Source: Paenibacillus sp. 32O-W | Lineage (GTDB): Bacteria > Bacillota > Bacilli > Paenibacillales > NBRC-103111 | Length of the DNA: 42,374 nucleotides | Direction of reading: 5' to 3' | NCBI RefSeq assembly: GCF_007679495.1 | Contig: NZ_VEGP01000050.1 | Span: 1 to 42,374 of the forward strand | In this document: in pieces, positions 1 to 7,742 of the stretch | How the letters are laid out: the number at the start of each line of letters is the position of its first letter | Numbering within the stretch: the first letter of the stretch is position 1 | The notes under the pieces: model-generated | Databases searched by the model: none | What the model saw: the letters and a program-made list of their open reading frames with translations, nothing else | What the model was told of the DNA's origin: nothing | Program-made: the position numbers and the translations under genes

Positions 1-74
1 AGCGTCTTTAGGCGCAGTTTGGCAACAGGGGGTTATACCCCAAGAGCAAACCACCCGTTGGACGGGTGGTTATG
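1..74 (+). mobile_element. Probable right end of an IS200/IS605-type (TnpB) element, partial
   Basis: Two consecutive hairpins are visible: a short one with GGGG/CCCC arms near positions 30-41 and a long perfect one with arms AACCACCCGT and ACGGGTGGTT (about 51-73). Subterminal hairpins of this kind mark the right ends of IS200/IS605 elements, where they also form the 3' end of the TnpB guide-RNA scaffold. No transposase or tnpB is in the window; the body would lie to the left. The inferred boundary near 74 is supported because the sequence that follows (75-128) occurs elsewhere in the window (15553-15606) without these hairpins. It could instead be an ordinary intrinsic terminator-like hairpin. 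Confidence 0.4.
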
Positions 75-128
75 ATTTCATCGGTAAACGCGCCCGTCCT
101 AAGGACGGCGATAGCCGTTTAACCTTGT
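75..128 (+). repeat. 54-bp dispersed intergenic repeat, copy 1
   Basis: This stretch matches the reverse complement of 15553-15606 at all but about four positions. It contains a hairpin with arms AAACG/CGTTT and GTCC/GGAC. Both copies are intergenic. It is probably a dispersed palindromic repeat of the host genome; its function is unknown. Confidence 0.7.
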
Positions 129-198
129 TACAGGAATAGAATTTTTGTGGGAGGAAATAGACGATATCGAGCCTATCCTGCAAAGCATAGACGGGGCT

Positions 199-389
199 TA
201 CGGAACTGAGAGACGTTATTGGGCGAAAAAAAGGGTCGAGTTCGAATTCTTGCGGAACTGAGTGACGTTATTGCCTTCAAATTGCGAGGATTTTGCCTCT
301 GATTTCTCAAATAGAGGTGCTGAGTTCCGCTACATTTTAGTGAAGACGCCGGATCAAAGAAATAAGGCTGCTGAGTTCCGTTACGGTGA
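199..389. repeat. Cluster of four short CGGAACT repeats (two direct, two inverted)
   Basis: The core CGGAACTGAG occurs on the plus strand at 201-210 and 253-262, each followed by GACGTTATTG. The related inverted core CTGAGTTCCG occurs at 320-329 and 371-380, each preceded by GCTG or GTG. The two-forward, two-reverse layout could fold into a large stem-loop. The 140-540 interval has no convincing gene: the short open frames that cross it have no ribosome binding site and are interrupted by these repeats. Confidence 0.6.
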
Positions 390-549
390 GGGATGGAGCC
401 TCGAAGGGATATTCGAATCATTTTCGGGTGCCATCAATTATTAATTTTTGTTAAGGATTACTTAAGCGCCCGATAAGAGGGAGCAAACGAGTCATTAATA
501 AGTAGCTTGTATACTAATGCCATCAAGTCTTCCTGTAGGAGATGAATCC

Positions 550-1764
550 ATGAACCGATCCAAAATCATTCTGATGGCGTTAATAGCCATTCTTCTGCTG
601 GCTGCTTATTTGCGGGTTGACTTCCTGCGGTCGGTCGCGCATGAAATGCCCCATGACTCTATCAACTATGATCTCATGGTCCGGCTGCTTCTGGAGCAAG
701 GAGTCTACGCTTATAACGATACCAGCCCGAATGCTCAGGTAACACCGGGGTATCCCCTATTCATGGCGGCGATCTACTGGCTGGCCGTCTACCAATTGAA
801 CGATCCGCTGCCCTGGATCCGGATGGCCCAGGTTGTGCTCAGCCTGTTGTCCGTATGGCTGATGTACAGTATCGCCCGCCAGTTATCCAATGCGGCAGGC
901 GGTCTGGCCGCAGCATTCCTGGCCGCCATCTATCCGCCCTTCGTATGGGCGAACGGAGCCATCCTTACGGAAGTTCTCGGTATCTTCCTGCTGCTTTCAC
1001 ACATATGGGCACAGATCCGGGTATTTCGCACTCCAACGGTGTCAATGGCTCTGGCCTCGGGTATCCTGTTGGGTCTGACGGTTCTGGTCCGGCCGGAATA
1101 TCTGCCCCTGATTGCCGTTAATTACTTATTCTACTGGCTCTGGAAGAAGAATACGAGAGAGGTTCTGAAGCTGTTTGCTTTATCCTTAATCGGCCTGGTG
1201 CTTGTCCTTATGCCCTGGTGGATACGCAATGCGGTGACGCTGGACGAATGGGTTCTTACCGCCACCCAAGCCAATCCGTTCAAAGCCGGAACCTACCCGT
1301 ACAAAAACTATGATGACGGACTGGTGGATGAAGCCGGAAAAACGGAGATGGAAGTGGCCTGGGAAAGGTTGAAGACCGGATTTTCGACCCAACCGTGGCT
1401 GTTCGTTAAATGGTACACCGCCGGCAAGCTGCAGTACCTCTATGAGCATGTTTATTACGGCGGAGGCCACGAGCCTTTCTACAATGTCATTCCCGGGGTC
1501 CATCCGGATCGGGTTCATCATGCCCTGCTTTTTCCGGGAGTGCTGGCTGCGGTTGCCATTCTCCTCCGCTGGAGGCAGATGCCGACTCTGCTGGTCGTTA
1601 TCATAGCGGCGATGACGCTGATTCGGCTCGGTTTTGTACCGGAATACCGGTATAACGTCATGACGATGCCTCTGATTATTATGATCGACTGCATTGTCGG
1701 CGTGAAGGCTTGGCAATGGCTGTCTGCCAGGCGGAGGCTTCAAGTGTCCAAAATCGAAGGATAA
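550..1764 (+). CDS. GT-C membrane glycosyltransferase (PMT/ArnT-like, GT39-type superfamily)
   Basis: A 404-residue polytopic membrane protein with about nine to ten hydrophobic segments, starting with an N-terminal helix at residues 7-20. The first extracytoplasmic loop carries an acidic PHD-type motif (about residues 34-37), where enzymes of the Dol-P-Man/ArnT class bind metal or lipid-phosphate sugar. It probably transfers a sugar from a polyprenyl-phosphate donor to an acceptor outside the membrane; the acceptor is unknown. ATG 550 is preferred over ATG 517 because AGGAG at 537-541 sits 8 nt before it. It is followed after 3 nt by a GT2 enzyme and then a DUF2304 protein, the usual partners for making and flipping the lipid-linked sugar. 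Confidence 0.75.
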   Translation: MNRSKIILMALIAILLLAAYLRVDFLRSVAHEMPHDSINYDLMVRLLLEQGVYAYNDTSPNAQVTPGYPLFMAAIYWLAVYQLNDPLPWIRMAQVVLSLLSVWLMYSIARQLSNAAGGLAAAFLAAIYPPFVWANGAILTEVLGIFLLLSHIWAQIRVFRTPTVSMALASGILLGLTVLVRPEYLPLIAVNYLFYWLWKKNTREVLKLFALSLIGLVLVLMPWWIRNAVTLDEWVLTATQANPFKAGTYPYKNYDDGLVDEAGKTEMEVAWERLKTGFSTQPWLFVKWYTAGKLQYLYEHVYYGGGHEPFYNVIPGVHPDRVHHALLFPGVLAAVAILLRWRQMPTLLVVIIAAMTLIRLGFVPEYRYNVMTMPLIIMIDCIVGVKAWQWLSARRRLQVSKIEG

Positions 1765-1767
1765 AGG

Positions 1768-2511
1768 ATGGGATGCTCCATGTCATTCTCTTCTCTTAAT
1801 TTGAAAGTGCTGATTATTGTGCCGGCCTACAACGAAGCGAAACAAATCAAAGCCGTCATAGAAGATATCCGGGTCCATGCCCCATACGCGGATATTGTCG
1901 TAGTTAACGACGGCTCCGGGGACGACACTTTGCAGCAGGCTCTGCTTACCGGAGCAGCCGTCTTGAATCTGCCCTATAACCTGGGCATAGGAGGCGCTGT
2001 TCAGACGGGGTATTTGCACGCTATGAATGGAGGCTACGATATAGCCGTGCAAATCGACGGCGATGGTCAGCATGATCCGGCGGACTTACGTCAATTGTTG
2101 AGCGACCTGGTCAACAGCGGGGCGGATATGGTGATCGGTTCCCGTTTTCTGGACAAGGCAGGGTATCAATCGACCTGGTTGAGGAAGATCGGTATTCGCC
2201 TCCTCTCGACTCTTGTCTCCAGGCTAACCGGACATCAGGCAACGGATACCACGTCGGGATTTCGCGTATGCGGGAGAAGGGCGATCTCCCTGTTTGCGCA
2301 ATTATATCCGACGGATTATCCCGAGGTGGAGTCCCTCATCCTGTTGAACAATCACGGGCTCCGGTTTATTGAAACCCCGGTTACGATGCGCCGCCGGGCA
2401 TTTGGAAAATCGAGCATCACAGCGCTCAAGTCGATGTACTACATGATTAAAGTAACGCTGGCAATCTTCCTTTCGCATTCGTGGAAGGCCGGGCGGGAGC
2501 AGCCATCATGA
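1768..2511 (+). CDS. Family 2 glycosyltransferase (DPM1-like polyprenyl-phosphate sugar synthase)
   Basis: A 247-residue protein with a GT-A fold: nucleotide-sugar motif VPAYNEA (about residues 18-24), VVNDGSGDDT (about 44-53), and the metal-binding motif QIDGDGQHDP (about 96-105), followed by IGSRF. It lacks the C-terminal membrane helices of GtrB-type enzymes, so it resembles soluble DPM1-type synthases that load mannose or glucose onto polyprenyl phosphate on the cytoplasmic face. It probably supplies the donor for the upstream GT-C enzyme. Two starts are possible: ATG 1768 (AAGGA 6 nt upstream) and ATG 1780 (AAAGGA 11 nt upstream). Its stop overlaps the next start. Confidence 0.85.
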   Translation: MGCSMSFSSLNLKVLIIVPAYNEAKQIKAVIEDIRVHAPYADIVVVNDGSGDDTLQQALLTGAAVLNLPYNLGIGGAVQTGYLHAMNGGYDIAVQIDGDGQHDPADLRQLLSDLVNSGADMVIGSRFLDKAGYQSTWLRKIGIRLLSTLVSRLTGHQATDTTSGFRVCGRRAISLFAQLYPTDYPEVESLILLNNHGLRFIETPVTMRRRAFGKSSITALKSMYYMIKVTLAIFLSHSWKAGREQPS

Positions 2512-2891
2512 CCGCTTATATCTTCTATCTTTGTTTCGGACTGAGCTTCGCTTTCCTGATCGCCATCCTTCGGCTGGTCCGGTTAAAAAAGCTGAAGGAG
2601 CAGTATTCCTTCTTATGGCTGGCATTAAGCGGCGTCATGATGGTCCTCTCCCTGTTTCCGTACGGGCTGGACTGGCTGGCTGTCCGGCTTAACGTTTCGT
2701 ACCCTCCTTCGCTGCTGTATGTGTTGGCCGTTCTCGGGATATTGTTCATCTTGCTGCATTTAACCGTAGCGGTATCCCGCTTAACCGAACGGACGACCAG
2801 GCTGGCCCAGTCGGCGGCGCTCTATGAGGAGAGGCTGCGACAATTGGAAGAAGGCCGGGTTCAGGATCAGAATATACATTCTGGCCGTTGA
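2508..2891 (+). CDS. DUF2304 family membrane protein
   Basis: A 127-residue protein with three hydrophobic helices (about residues 3-21, 34-52, 66-85) and a charged C-terminal helix rich in Glu, Arg and Leu (about 88-118), likely a cytoplasmic coiled coil. This is the layout of DUF2304, a small family found next to GT2/GT-C genes. ATG 2508 overlaps the stop of the upstream glycosyltransferase (ATGA) and is preceded by GGGAG, indicating translational coupling. It may assist lipid-linked sugar synthesis or flipping; that role is inferred from context only. Confidence 0.75.
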   Translation: MTAYIFYLCFGLSFAFLIAILRLVRLKKLKEQYSFLWLALSGVMMVLSLFPYGLDWLAVRLNVSYPPSLLYVLAVLGILFILLHLTVAVSRLTERTTRLAQSAALYEERLRQLEEGRVQDQNIHSGR

Positions 2892-2969
2892 CGAACAAAT
2901 AGAGAAGACATCACGTCAGGCACACGACGCGTTTAGTTGTTTAAACTTACAGAAAATAAGAGGTGCACT

Positions 2970-4907
2970 ATGTCTAAGAAACGATTATTTACAGTTGCCG
3001 CTGCCCTAGTTGTCCTTCTGGGAGCATGTGCGGGTTGGTTTTATTTTAAAGGAAAAGCAGAAACTCCGGCTCCGGCAGCCGGGCCGGCGGGCAGGGAGCT
3101 CAAGCAGGTGGTTTCGGTGGAACAGCTTCAGGATAAGTATGACGTCATCGTCGTCGGCACCGACCCGGAAGGAATCAGTGCGGCCGTTTCAGCCGCGCGC
3201 AACGGTGCTAAGACTTTGCTGATCGAAAATCGGCAGCGTGAAATATTGGGAGGCCTGATGACGGTCGGATGGCTGAACAGTATCGACATGAATTGGGACC
3301 GGACCAGCAAGTCCTTGCCCGGCCAGGAGCAGGATTATTTTAACAAAGGGATTTTTAGAGAATGGTACAAAAAAACAGAAGGCCATTCCTTTGATGTGAC
3401 GACTGCGGCCAACGCCTTCTACGATTTGGTGAGCAAGGAGAGCAATATCGATCTCTACATGTCTGCACAAGACGTCAAGCCGATCGTTTCCGAAGGAAGC
3501 GCGAAGGCCGTGGAGGGAATCACGGTGACGAAAGCGGACGGATCGACACAGGACATTCTGGCGAAGTCGGTCATCGATGCGACGCAGGATGCGGACATTG
3601 CCGCGGCTGCCGGGGTGGAGTTCACGATGGGCCGCGAGGATATAGGGGACCCGAATTCGCGGATGGCGGTGACGGCTATTTTCCGCCTGAAGAATATGGA
3701 TGACAAAGCCTGGAAGCTGATTGCCGATCGCTTGAACGGTGACGGAGACAGCAATACCGGCGTCAGCAAAATGTCCGCATGGGGATATGGGAAGGAAATG
3801 AGCGGCTATCTGCCGCTGGATAACGAACGGACCAAAATGCGCGGTCTGAACATAGGCCGGCAGCGGGACGGTACGATTTTGATCAACGCGCTGCACATCT
3901 TCAACATTGACGGGCTGGATCCGGAATCTCGCGAGGAAGGATTGGAATTGGCGAAACAGGAAATTCCGAATGTGGTCGAATACCTCAAGCAGTACAAAGA
4001 ATTTGAGAATGCGGAACTGGATGCCATTGCCCCGGAGCTGTACGTTCGCGAGACAAGACATATGGTCGGATTATACCGGCTCAGTATTATTGATTTATTG
4101 GAAAACCGCGACCAATGGGATCGCATAGCCTTCGGTTCTTATCCGGCGGATATTCAGCGGACCTCGCCTTCGGATGACGGCGCCATTGTTGTACATCCGA
4201 TGAAGTATGCCGTCCCGTTCCGCAGCATTGTTCCGCAGGATATCGACGGATTGCTGGTGGTCGGGCGGTCCGCCAGCTATGACACTCTGGCCCATGGGAG
4301 TGCGAGAGTCATCCCGACCGGAATGGCCGAAGGCCAGGCGGCCGGAGCTGCAGCGAAATTAGCGGAGGAGCACGGCGTCACCTTCCGTGAGATGGCCGCA
4401 TCCAAACCGCTGATTGAAGTGCTCCAGAAGCGGCTGAATGAACAAGGAATGGAGCTGGAGCCTTATACCTTGGAGCCTCAGCCATACATGAAGCATAAGA
4501 ATTATGCCGGACTTAAAGCTGCTGTTTATATGGGATTGGCTTATGGTTCTTACGGCAACCAAGCGTTCGATCTGGATCGGGCCTCCAATGCCCAGCGCAT
4601 GGTTAATCAGATGAATGGGGCCAGACGGATGTTCCCCAAGCAATTGCCAGGTGACCCTTATACGGCCTTGAAGGGCGTGGAGGAGCCTGCCAAGAAGCCT
4701 CTTAGTCTGCAGCAGGCGTGCTTGACGATAGCCGAAGCTGCCGGATTGGAAACCACTCGGGAACAGGCCGTCAATGATTTGTTGAACAAGTCAATCATTA
4801 CGCAGGCCACAGTGGATCTTGTCGCCGATCCGGAGCAGATAACGGATGGGGAAGCCTTCATGCTGCTTAAAGATACGATAGAAAGCCTGACCGATGTACA
4901 GTTGTGA
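2970..4907 (+). CDS. Exported, lipoprotein-like FAD-dependent oxidoreductase
   Basis: A 645-residue protein with a basic N-terminus, a hydrophobic stretch and a lipobox-like LGAC at about residues 17-20, followed by a Pro/Ala-rich linker, so it is probably anchored outside the membrane. The Rossmann nucleotide-binding segment begins with YDVIVVGTDPEG (about residue 58); the usual third glycine-rich position is altered (GTDPEG rather than GGGPAG). The C-terminal FAD motif DGLLVVGRSAS followed by RVIPTGMAEGQAAG (about residues 427-455) is well preserved. The family is FAD_oxidored; its substrate is unknown. ATG 2970 is chosen for the AGAGGTG ribosome site just upstream. It stands alone between the glycosylation operon and a sugar-binding lipoprotein. 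Confidence 0.75.
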   Translation: MSKKRLFTVAAALVVLLGACAGWFYFKGKAETPAPAAGPAGRELKQVVSVEQLQDKYDVIVVGTDPEGISAAVSAARNGAKTLLIENRQREILGGLMTVGWLNSIDMNWDRTSKSLPGQEQDYFNKGIFREWYKKTEGHSFDVTTAANAFYDLVSKESNIDLYMSAQDVKPIVSEGSAKAVEGITVTKADGSTQDILAKSVIDATQDADIAAAAGVEFTMGREDIGDPNSRMAVTAIFRLKNMDDKAWKLIADRLNGDGDSNTGVSKMSAWGYGKEMSGYLPLDNERTKMRGLNIGRQRDGTILINALHIFNIDGLDPESREEGLELAKQEIPNVVEYLKQYKEFENAELDAIAPELYVRETRHMVGLYRLSIIDLLENRDQWDRIAFGSYPADIQRTSPSDDGAIVVHPMKYAVPFRSIVPQDIDGLLVVGRSASYDTLAHGSARVIPTGMAEGQAAGAAAKLAEEHGVTFREMAASKPLIEVLQKRLNEQGMELEPYTLEPQPYMKHKNYAGLKAAVYMGLAYGSYGNQAFDLDRASNAQRMVNQMNGARRMFPKQLPGDPYTALKGVEEPAKKPLSLQQACLTIAEAAGLETTREQAVNDLLNKSIITQATVDLVADPEQITDGEAFMLLKDTIESLTDVQL

Positions 4908-5032
4908 TCAGCTCAATGACCGCGGCTCGGATAAGAGAATGAGAGAGAATTAAGATAATATTAAGCAGTTAAAATGGGACATTATGTTATTATTACTTGT
5001 ATATGGAACTTTCCTTGGGAGGAGTGAGAAAT

Positions 5033-6400
5033 TTGAGGCGCTGGGTGAGAGGCGGATGGCTTGTTCTATTATCCGCAATCCTATTGTCAGGCTGTACATT
5101 GGGGGGCGGGAAGCAAACCGAAGAGTGGGGGGAAGAAGAAACGGCTACCATCAAAGTGATGTACTATGATGAGCAATCTTTCTTCCAGACCTACGGCAAC
5201 CTGTTCTATGCGAAATATCCAAATATCAACCTAGAGGTCGTTTCCACACAAGAGATTTATAAGCCGGATACCGATTACAGAGAGGAATTCAGAAAATTTA
5301 TTGAAGAGAAGCAGCCCGATATTCTTATGCTGTCAGCCGATGAATATGAGAAGTACGCAGCCGAAGGATATTTAACCGACCTGGATAGCTTGATTAAACA
5401 AAGCAATTTTGATCTGGACGGCATTCTGCCGGGCGTTATTGACTATCTAAAGTCTAGAGGTGACGGGAAGCTGTATGGAATGTCCCCGACCTTCAACGGA
5501 CAAGCCTTGTTCTACAACAAGAATTTGTTCCAACAAGTAGGAGTTCCCTTGCCGCGGGACCAGATGAGCTGGCAGGAAGTATTTGATTTGGCCGGGCGTT
5601 TTTCGGGAACCAATGAGGATGGTCAGAAAATTTACGGGTTGAGCCTGGGGAATTACACGACTCCGGACTACGCAATAAGAATGGTTGGCGAAACGATGAG
5701 GCAGACCTATGTTAATCCCGACAGTATGGCCGTAACCGTAAATACGGACAGCTGGAGGCAAATCTTCCAGATGGTGCTTGATGCCTATCAATCGGGGGCT
5801 TTGCATCAGGAAGAGATGGAATCCGGTCCGCGATCATTCTATACGATGGAAGACTATTTTAAGGAGCAGGTATTTATTGGCGGCCGGGCTGCCATGTCGG
5901 TGGACTATTTCTATGCGCTTGGAAATCTTCAGCGCGCGAAAGATGTGCTGCAGGACAAGATTCCGGATTGGGGCATCGTGACGGTCCCTGTAGATCCAAG
6001 CAACCCTGATTCAAGCAGTTTCTTCTCGCTTAATCAAATTTTTGCCATCAATGCTAAAACATCGAACCCCCGTGCAGCATGGGAATTTATTAAATACCTT
6101 AGCGGAGATGAATATGCGCGGGTCATATCCAGATCGCTGGGTAATAATGGTCTGCCGGTCCGGACCGAATATATTAAAGATCCGGAGGACCGGAATATCC
6201 AGGCCTTCTACAAGCTGAAGCCGGAAGAGACTTCCTTGTATAGCAACTATGATAAGCTGCCGGCAGCCTTCCTATCCTCCCTGAACCAAATGATACGTGA
6301 GGAGTTGGAGTTGGTAATGAAGAACGAGAAGAGCGTGGACGAAGCCCTGAATGATATTCAAGAGAAAGGTCAGGCGGAGCTGAATCAAGCCAAAGAGTAA
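5033..6400 (+). CDS. Extracellular solute-binding lipoprotein (family 1, sugar ABC type)
   Basis: A 455-residue protein with an N-terminal signal ending in a lipobox (LLSGC, about residues 16-20). It shows the pattern of cluster B sugar-binding proteins: IKVMYYD near the start of the mature part, PDILMLSADEYEKYA, a LYGMSPTFNGQALFYNKNLF segment, and a C-terminal hinge region with NPRAAWEFIKYLSGDEY. It would capture an oligosaccharide for an ABC importer, but no permease genes adjoin, so it is an orphan component or signalling receptor. TTG 5033 is chosen because a strong GGGAGGAGTGA lies 8 nt upstream; earlier in-frame starts at 4997 and 5003 would put that site inside the gene. Confidence 0.85.
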   Translation: MRRWVRGGWLVLLSAILLSGCTLGGGKQTEEWGEEETATIKVMYYDEQSFFQTYGNLFYAKYPNINLEVVSTQEIYKPDTDYREEFRKFIEEKQPDILMLSADEYEKYAAEGYLTDLDSLIKQSNFDLDGILPGVIDYLKSRGDGKLYGMSPTFNGQALFYNKNLFQQVGVPLPRDQMSWQEVFDLAGRFSGTNEDGQKIYGLSLGNYTTPDYAIRMVGETMRQTYVNPDSMAVTVNTDSWRQIFQMVLDAYQSGALHQEEMESGPRSFYTMEDYFKEQVFIGGRAAMSVDYFYALGNLQRAKDVLQDKIPDWGIVTVPVDPSNPDSSSFFSLNQIFAINAKTSNPRAAWEFIKYLSGDEYARVISRSLGNNGLPVRTEYIKDPEDRNIQAFYKLKPEETSLYSNYDKLPAAFLSSLNQMIREELELVMKNEKSVDEALNDIQEKGQAELNQAKE

Positions 6401-6418
6401 GGTAGTTTTATCACGAAG

Positions 6419-6462
6419 AAAACCGGCCTCTCCAGCAATGGATGAGGCCGGTTTTCTTTTTT
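6419..6462. terminator. Bidirectional intrinsic terminator
   Basis: A perfect 12-bp stem (AAAACCGGCCTC at 6419-6430 with GAGGCCGGTTTT at 6444-6455) is followed by a T-rich run on the plus strand and flanked by A-rich sequence on the other side. It separates the convergent genes ending at 6400 and 6466. Confidence 0.9.
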
Positions 6463-6465
6463 TCG

Positions 6466-7140
6466 TTAAGGCAGATGGATGGTTTTGATATGGTCCATAT
6501 GAAGAACAACGGTTTCCCCTTTGGCCGTGACCAGATCCAATGTCGGGGCATCCACCGACCGAAGCAGCCCGATCTTGCTGGGATTCTCCCCGAGATCCAG
6601 AACCACGAATTCCCCCTCCAGCTTCTTCAATTGCTGGTCGAAAGTACGGGATAATGTCAGGCTTGCCGGCTTAACCGGAAAACGCTCGTGATGAAGGGAG
6701 TAAGGGGTGGAACTGGTCGTATAAGGAATCAAGTATTTGACATGGTGCAAGGGAATGTAAATTGTATGAAACACTGGAGAATAGAAGACAAAGTAGTCAT
6801 TCATAATGCTGGTCAAGTAACCGTGGATAGATTGGCTCCCGGTAATATAGAGCTCTGAGAAAACACCCTTGGCGTTCATCAGTATTTTACGGTAAGAAAT
6901 GGTTTCTGCTTGTTTGTCAAAAGGGGCTTCCCCTGGAACAGGGATCATGTCCTCTCCCGTAAGCAAAACCTGCCGGATAGTCTTAAGATGAAGAAGGGGA
7001 ATATATAGAAATTGCAATGAACGGTTATGAATGACGAGGATATCATCTCCCAAATCCACCAGGGTCCCCTGGATTGGGCTGTGTCTTCCCGAGATTTCCA
7101 GCTCAACCGTTTGACCGACAAGAGAACGAAGGTGACCCAT
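6466..7140 (-). CDS. CotB-related repeat protein, probable spore coat component
   Basis: A 224-residue protein made of about three copies of a small beta-rich unit of the form LxGxxVxL...G.L.....D.....IP..H+K.I (about residues 2-55, 88-142 and 165-224). This is the pattern of the N-terminal half of B. subtilis CotB and LSM/SH3-like coat domains. It lacks both the RGGP motif and the Ser-rich tail of the true CotB homologue at 9802. ATG 7138-7140 is preceded by AAGGAGG (7151-7157, 10 nt away); an in-frame TTG directly before it is also possible. Its upstream region shares a long motif with that of the 9802 gene, so both are probably made in sporulation. The coat role is inferred. Confidence 0.6.
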   Translation of the reverse strand: MGHLRSLVGQTVELEISGRHSPIQGTLVDLGDDILVIHNRSLQFLYIPLLHLKTIRQVLLTGEDMIPVPGEAPFDKQAETISYRKILMNAKGVFSELYITGSQSIHGYLTSIMNDYFVFYSPVFHTIYIPLHHVKYLIPYTTSSTPYSLHHERFPVKPASLTLSRTFDQQLKKLEGEFVVLDLGENPSKIGLLRSVDAPTLDLVTAKGETVVLHMDHIKTIHLP

Positions 7141-7160
7141 CAAGTAACAACCTCCTTCCG

Positions 7161-7200
7161 AATATCACTAGTGTTTATTTCTACTACAAGTATATGTATC
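7161..7200 (-). promoter_or_regulatory. Promoter-region motif shared with the cotB-like gene
   Basis: Read on the minus strand, this segment contains TACATATACTTG (7199-7188), then AGTAGAAATAAACA and TGATA, ending about 20 nt before the start of the 6466-7140 gene. The same elements in the same spacing lie at 9648-9683 upstream of the 9802 gene. CATATACTT resembles a sigma-K -10 (CATAnnnTA), but no good -35 AC was found. TTGTAG with TGATAT 16 nt away is an alternative sigma-A-like reading. Confidence 0.55.
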
Positions 7201-7480
7201 TCATAGAGTAGAAGGACTGGATGTCCAACTATTCTTTCTATAAAATCCGCTTCGATCCATAGAAGTGGTAGATGCGCTGAAAGAGGCGGACACGTTAGTA
7301 GATAGAAGTGGATTTTCTCTATCATCGGGCGTAACGCTCAAGCAAGGGATAAATCCTATACATAAACATGGAGTATGATTAACCTCTAATGATATGTGGA
7401 AGGCGGTAGATAGAGAAGAAGAACCGATGTCCCCTGATTTTAAGACAGCCAGGGATTAAGGAGCAAAGGGGGAAAATAAG
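7201..7480. other. Intergenic region between divergent coat-locus genes, with an inverted repeat
   Basis: No gene of useful length is seen. An imperfect inverted repeat (14 of 16 positions) pairs 7242-7257 with 7301-7316. A 21-codon frame beginning at the ATG near 7394 lacks a ribosome binding site. Confidence 0.5.
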
Positions 7481-7654
7481 TTGATTCTATTAATAATAAT
7501 TACGGCGGCAGGGGTTTCAATCTATTATTTATTGAAGCCATCCGGAGTCGCGGAATGGCAAGCGGAGCCTTACCCGCCGCCTTCTCAACCCGAGTCGTTC
7601 TATTTGGAAACACCCGTCATAGCTGCACACCCGCAGCCTGCATACGAGAAGTAG
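7481..7654 (+). CDS. Small single-pass membrane protein, 57 aa
   Basis: TTG start at 7481 preceded by AAAGGGGGAA (7467-7476), then 57 codons to TAG. The product has a very hydrophobic N-terminal helix (about residues 2-18: Ile/Leu-rich, then YYLLK) and a Pro/Glu/Tyr-rich tail (about 25-57) predicted to be unstructured. No family is recognised. The good ribosome site, single membrane helix and position between coat genes suggest a real sporulation-associated small protein, but neither expression nor function can be shown from sequence. Confidence 0.5.
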   Translation: MILLIIITAAGVSIYYLLKPSGVAEWQAEPYPPPSQPESFYLETPVIAAHPQPAYEK

Positions 7655-7742
7655 ATTCGAGCGATAGCGGCCAATCCCATTGATTCCATGCAAGCTATCG
7701 TTTGATTAATCTACATTATTAAACCGTAGGGGGAGTATGTCT

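Noticed and set aside
173-421. 82-codon minus-strand frame near the left end
   Set aside because: It spans the CGGAACT repeats, has no ribosome site and has atypical composition.
7394-7459. 21-codon frame beginning ATGTGGAAG upstream of the 57-aa gene
   Set aside because: There is no ribosome binding site and nothing distinguishes it from chance.
7711-7725. CATTATTAA as a sigma-K -10 for the CotG-like gene
   Set aside because: It mismatches CATAnnnTA at two positions and no -35 AC sits at the right distance.
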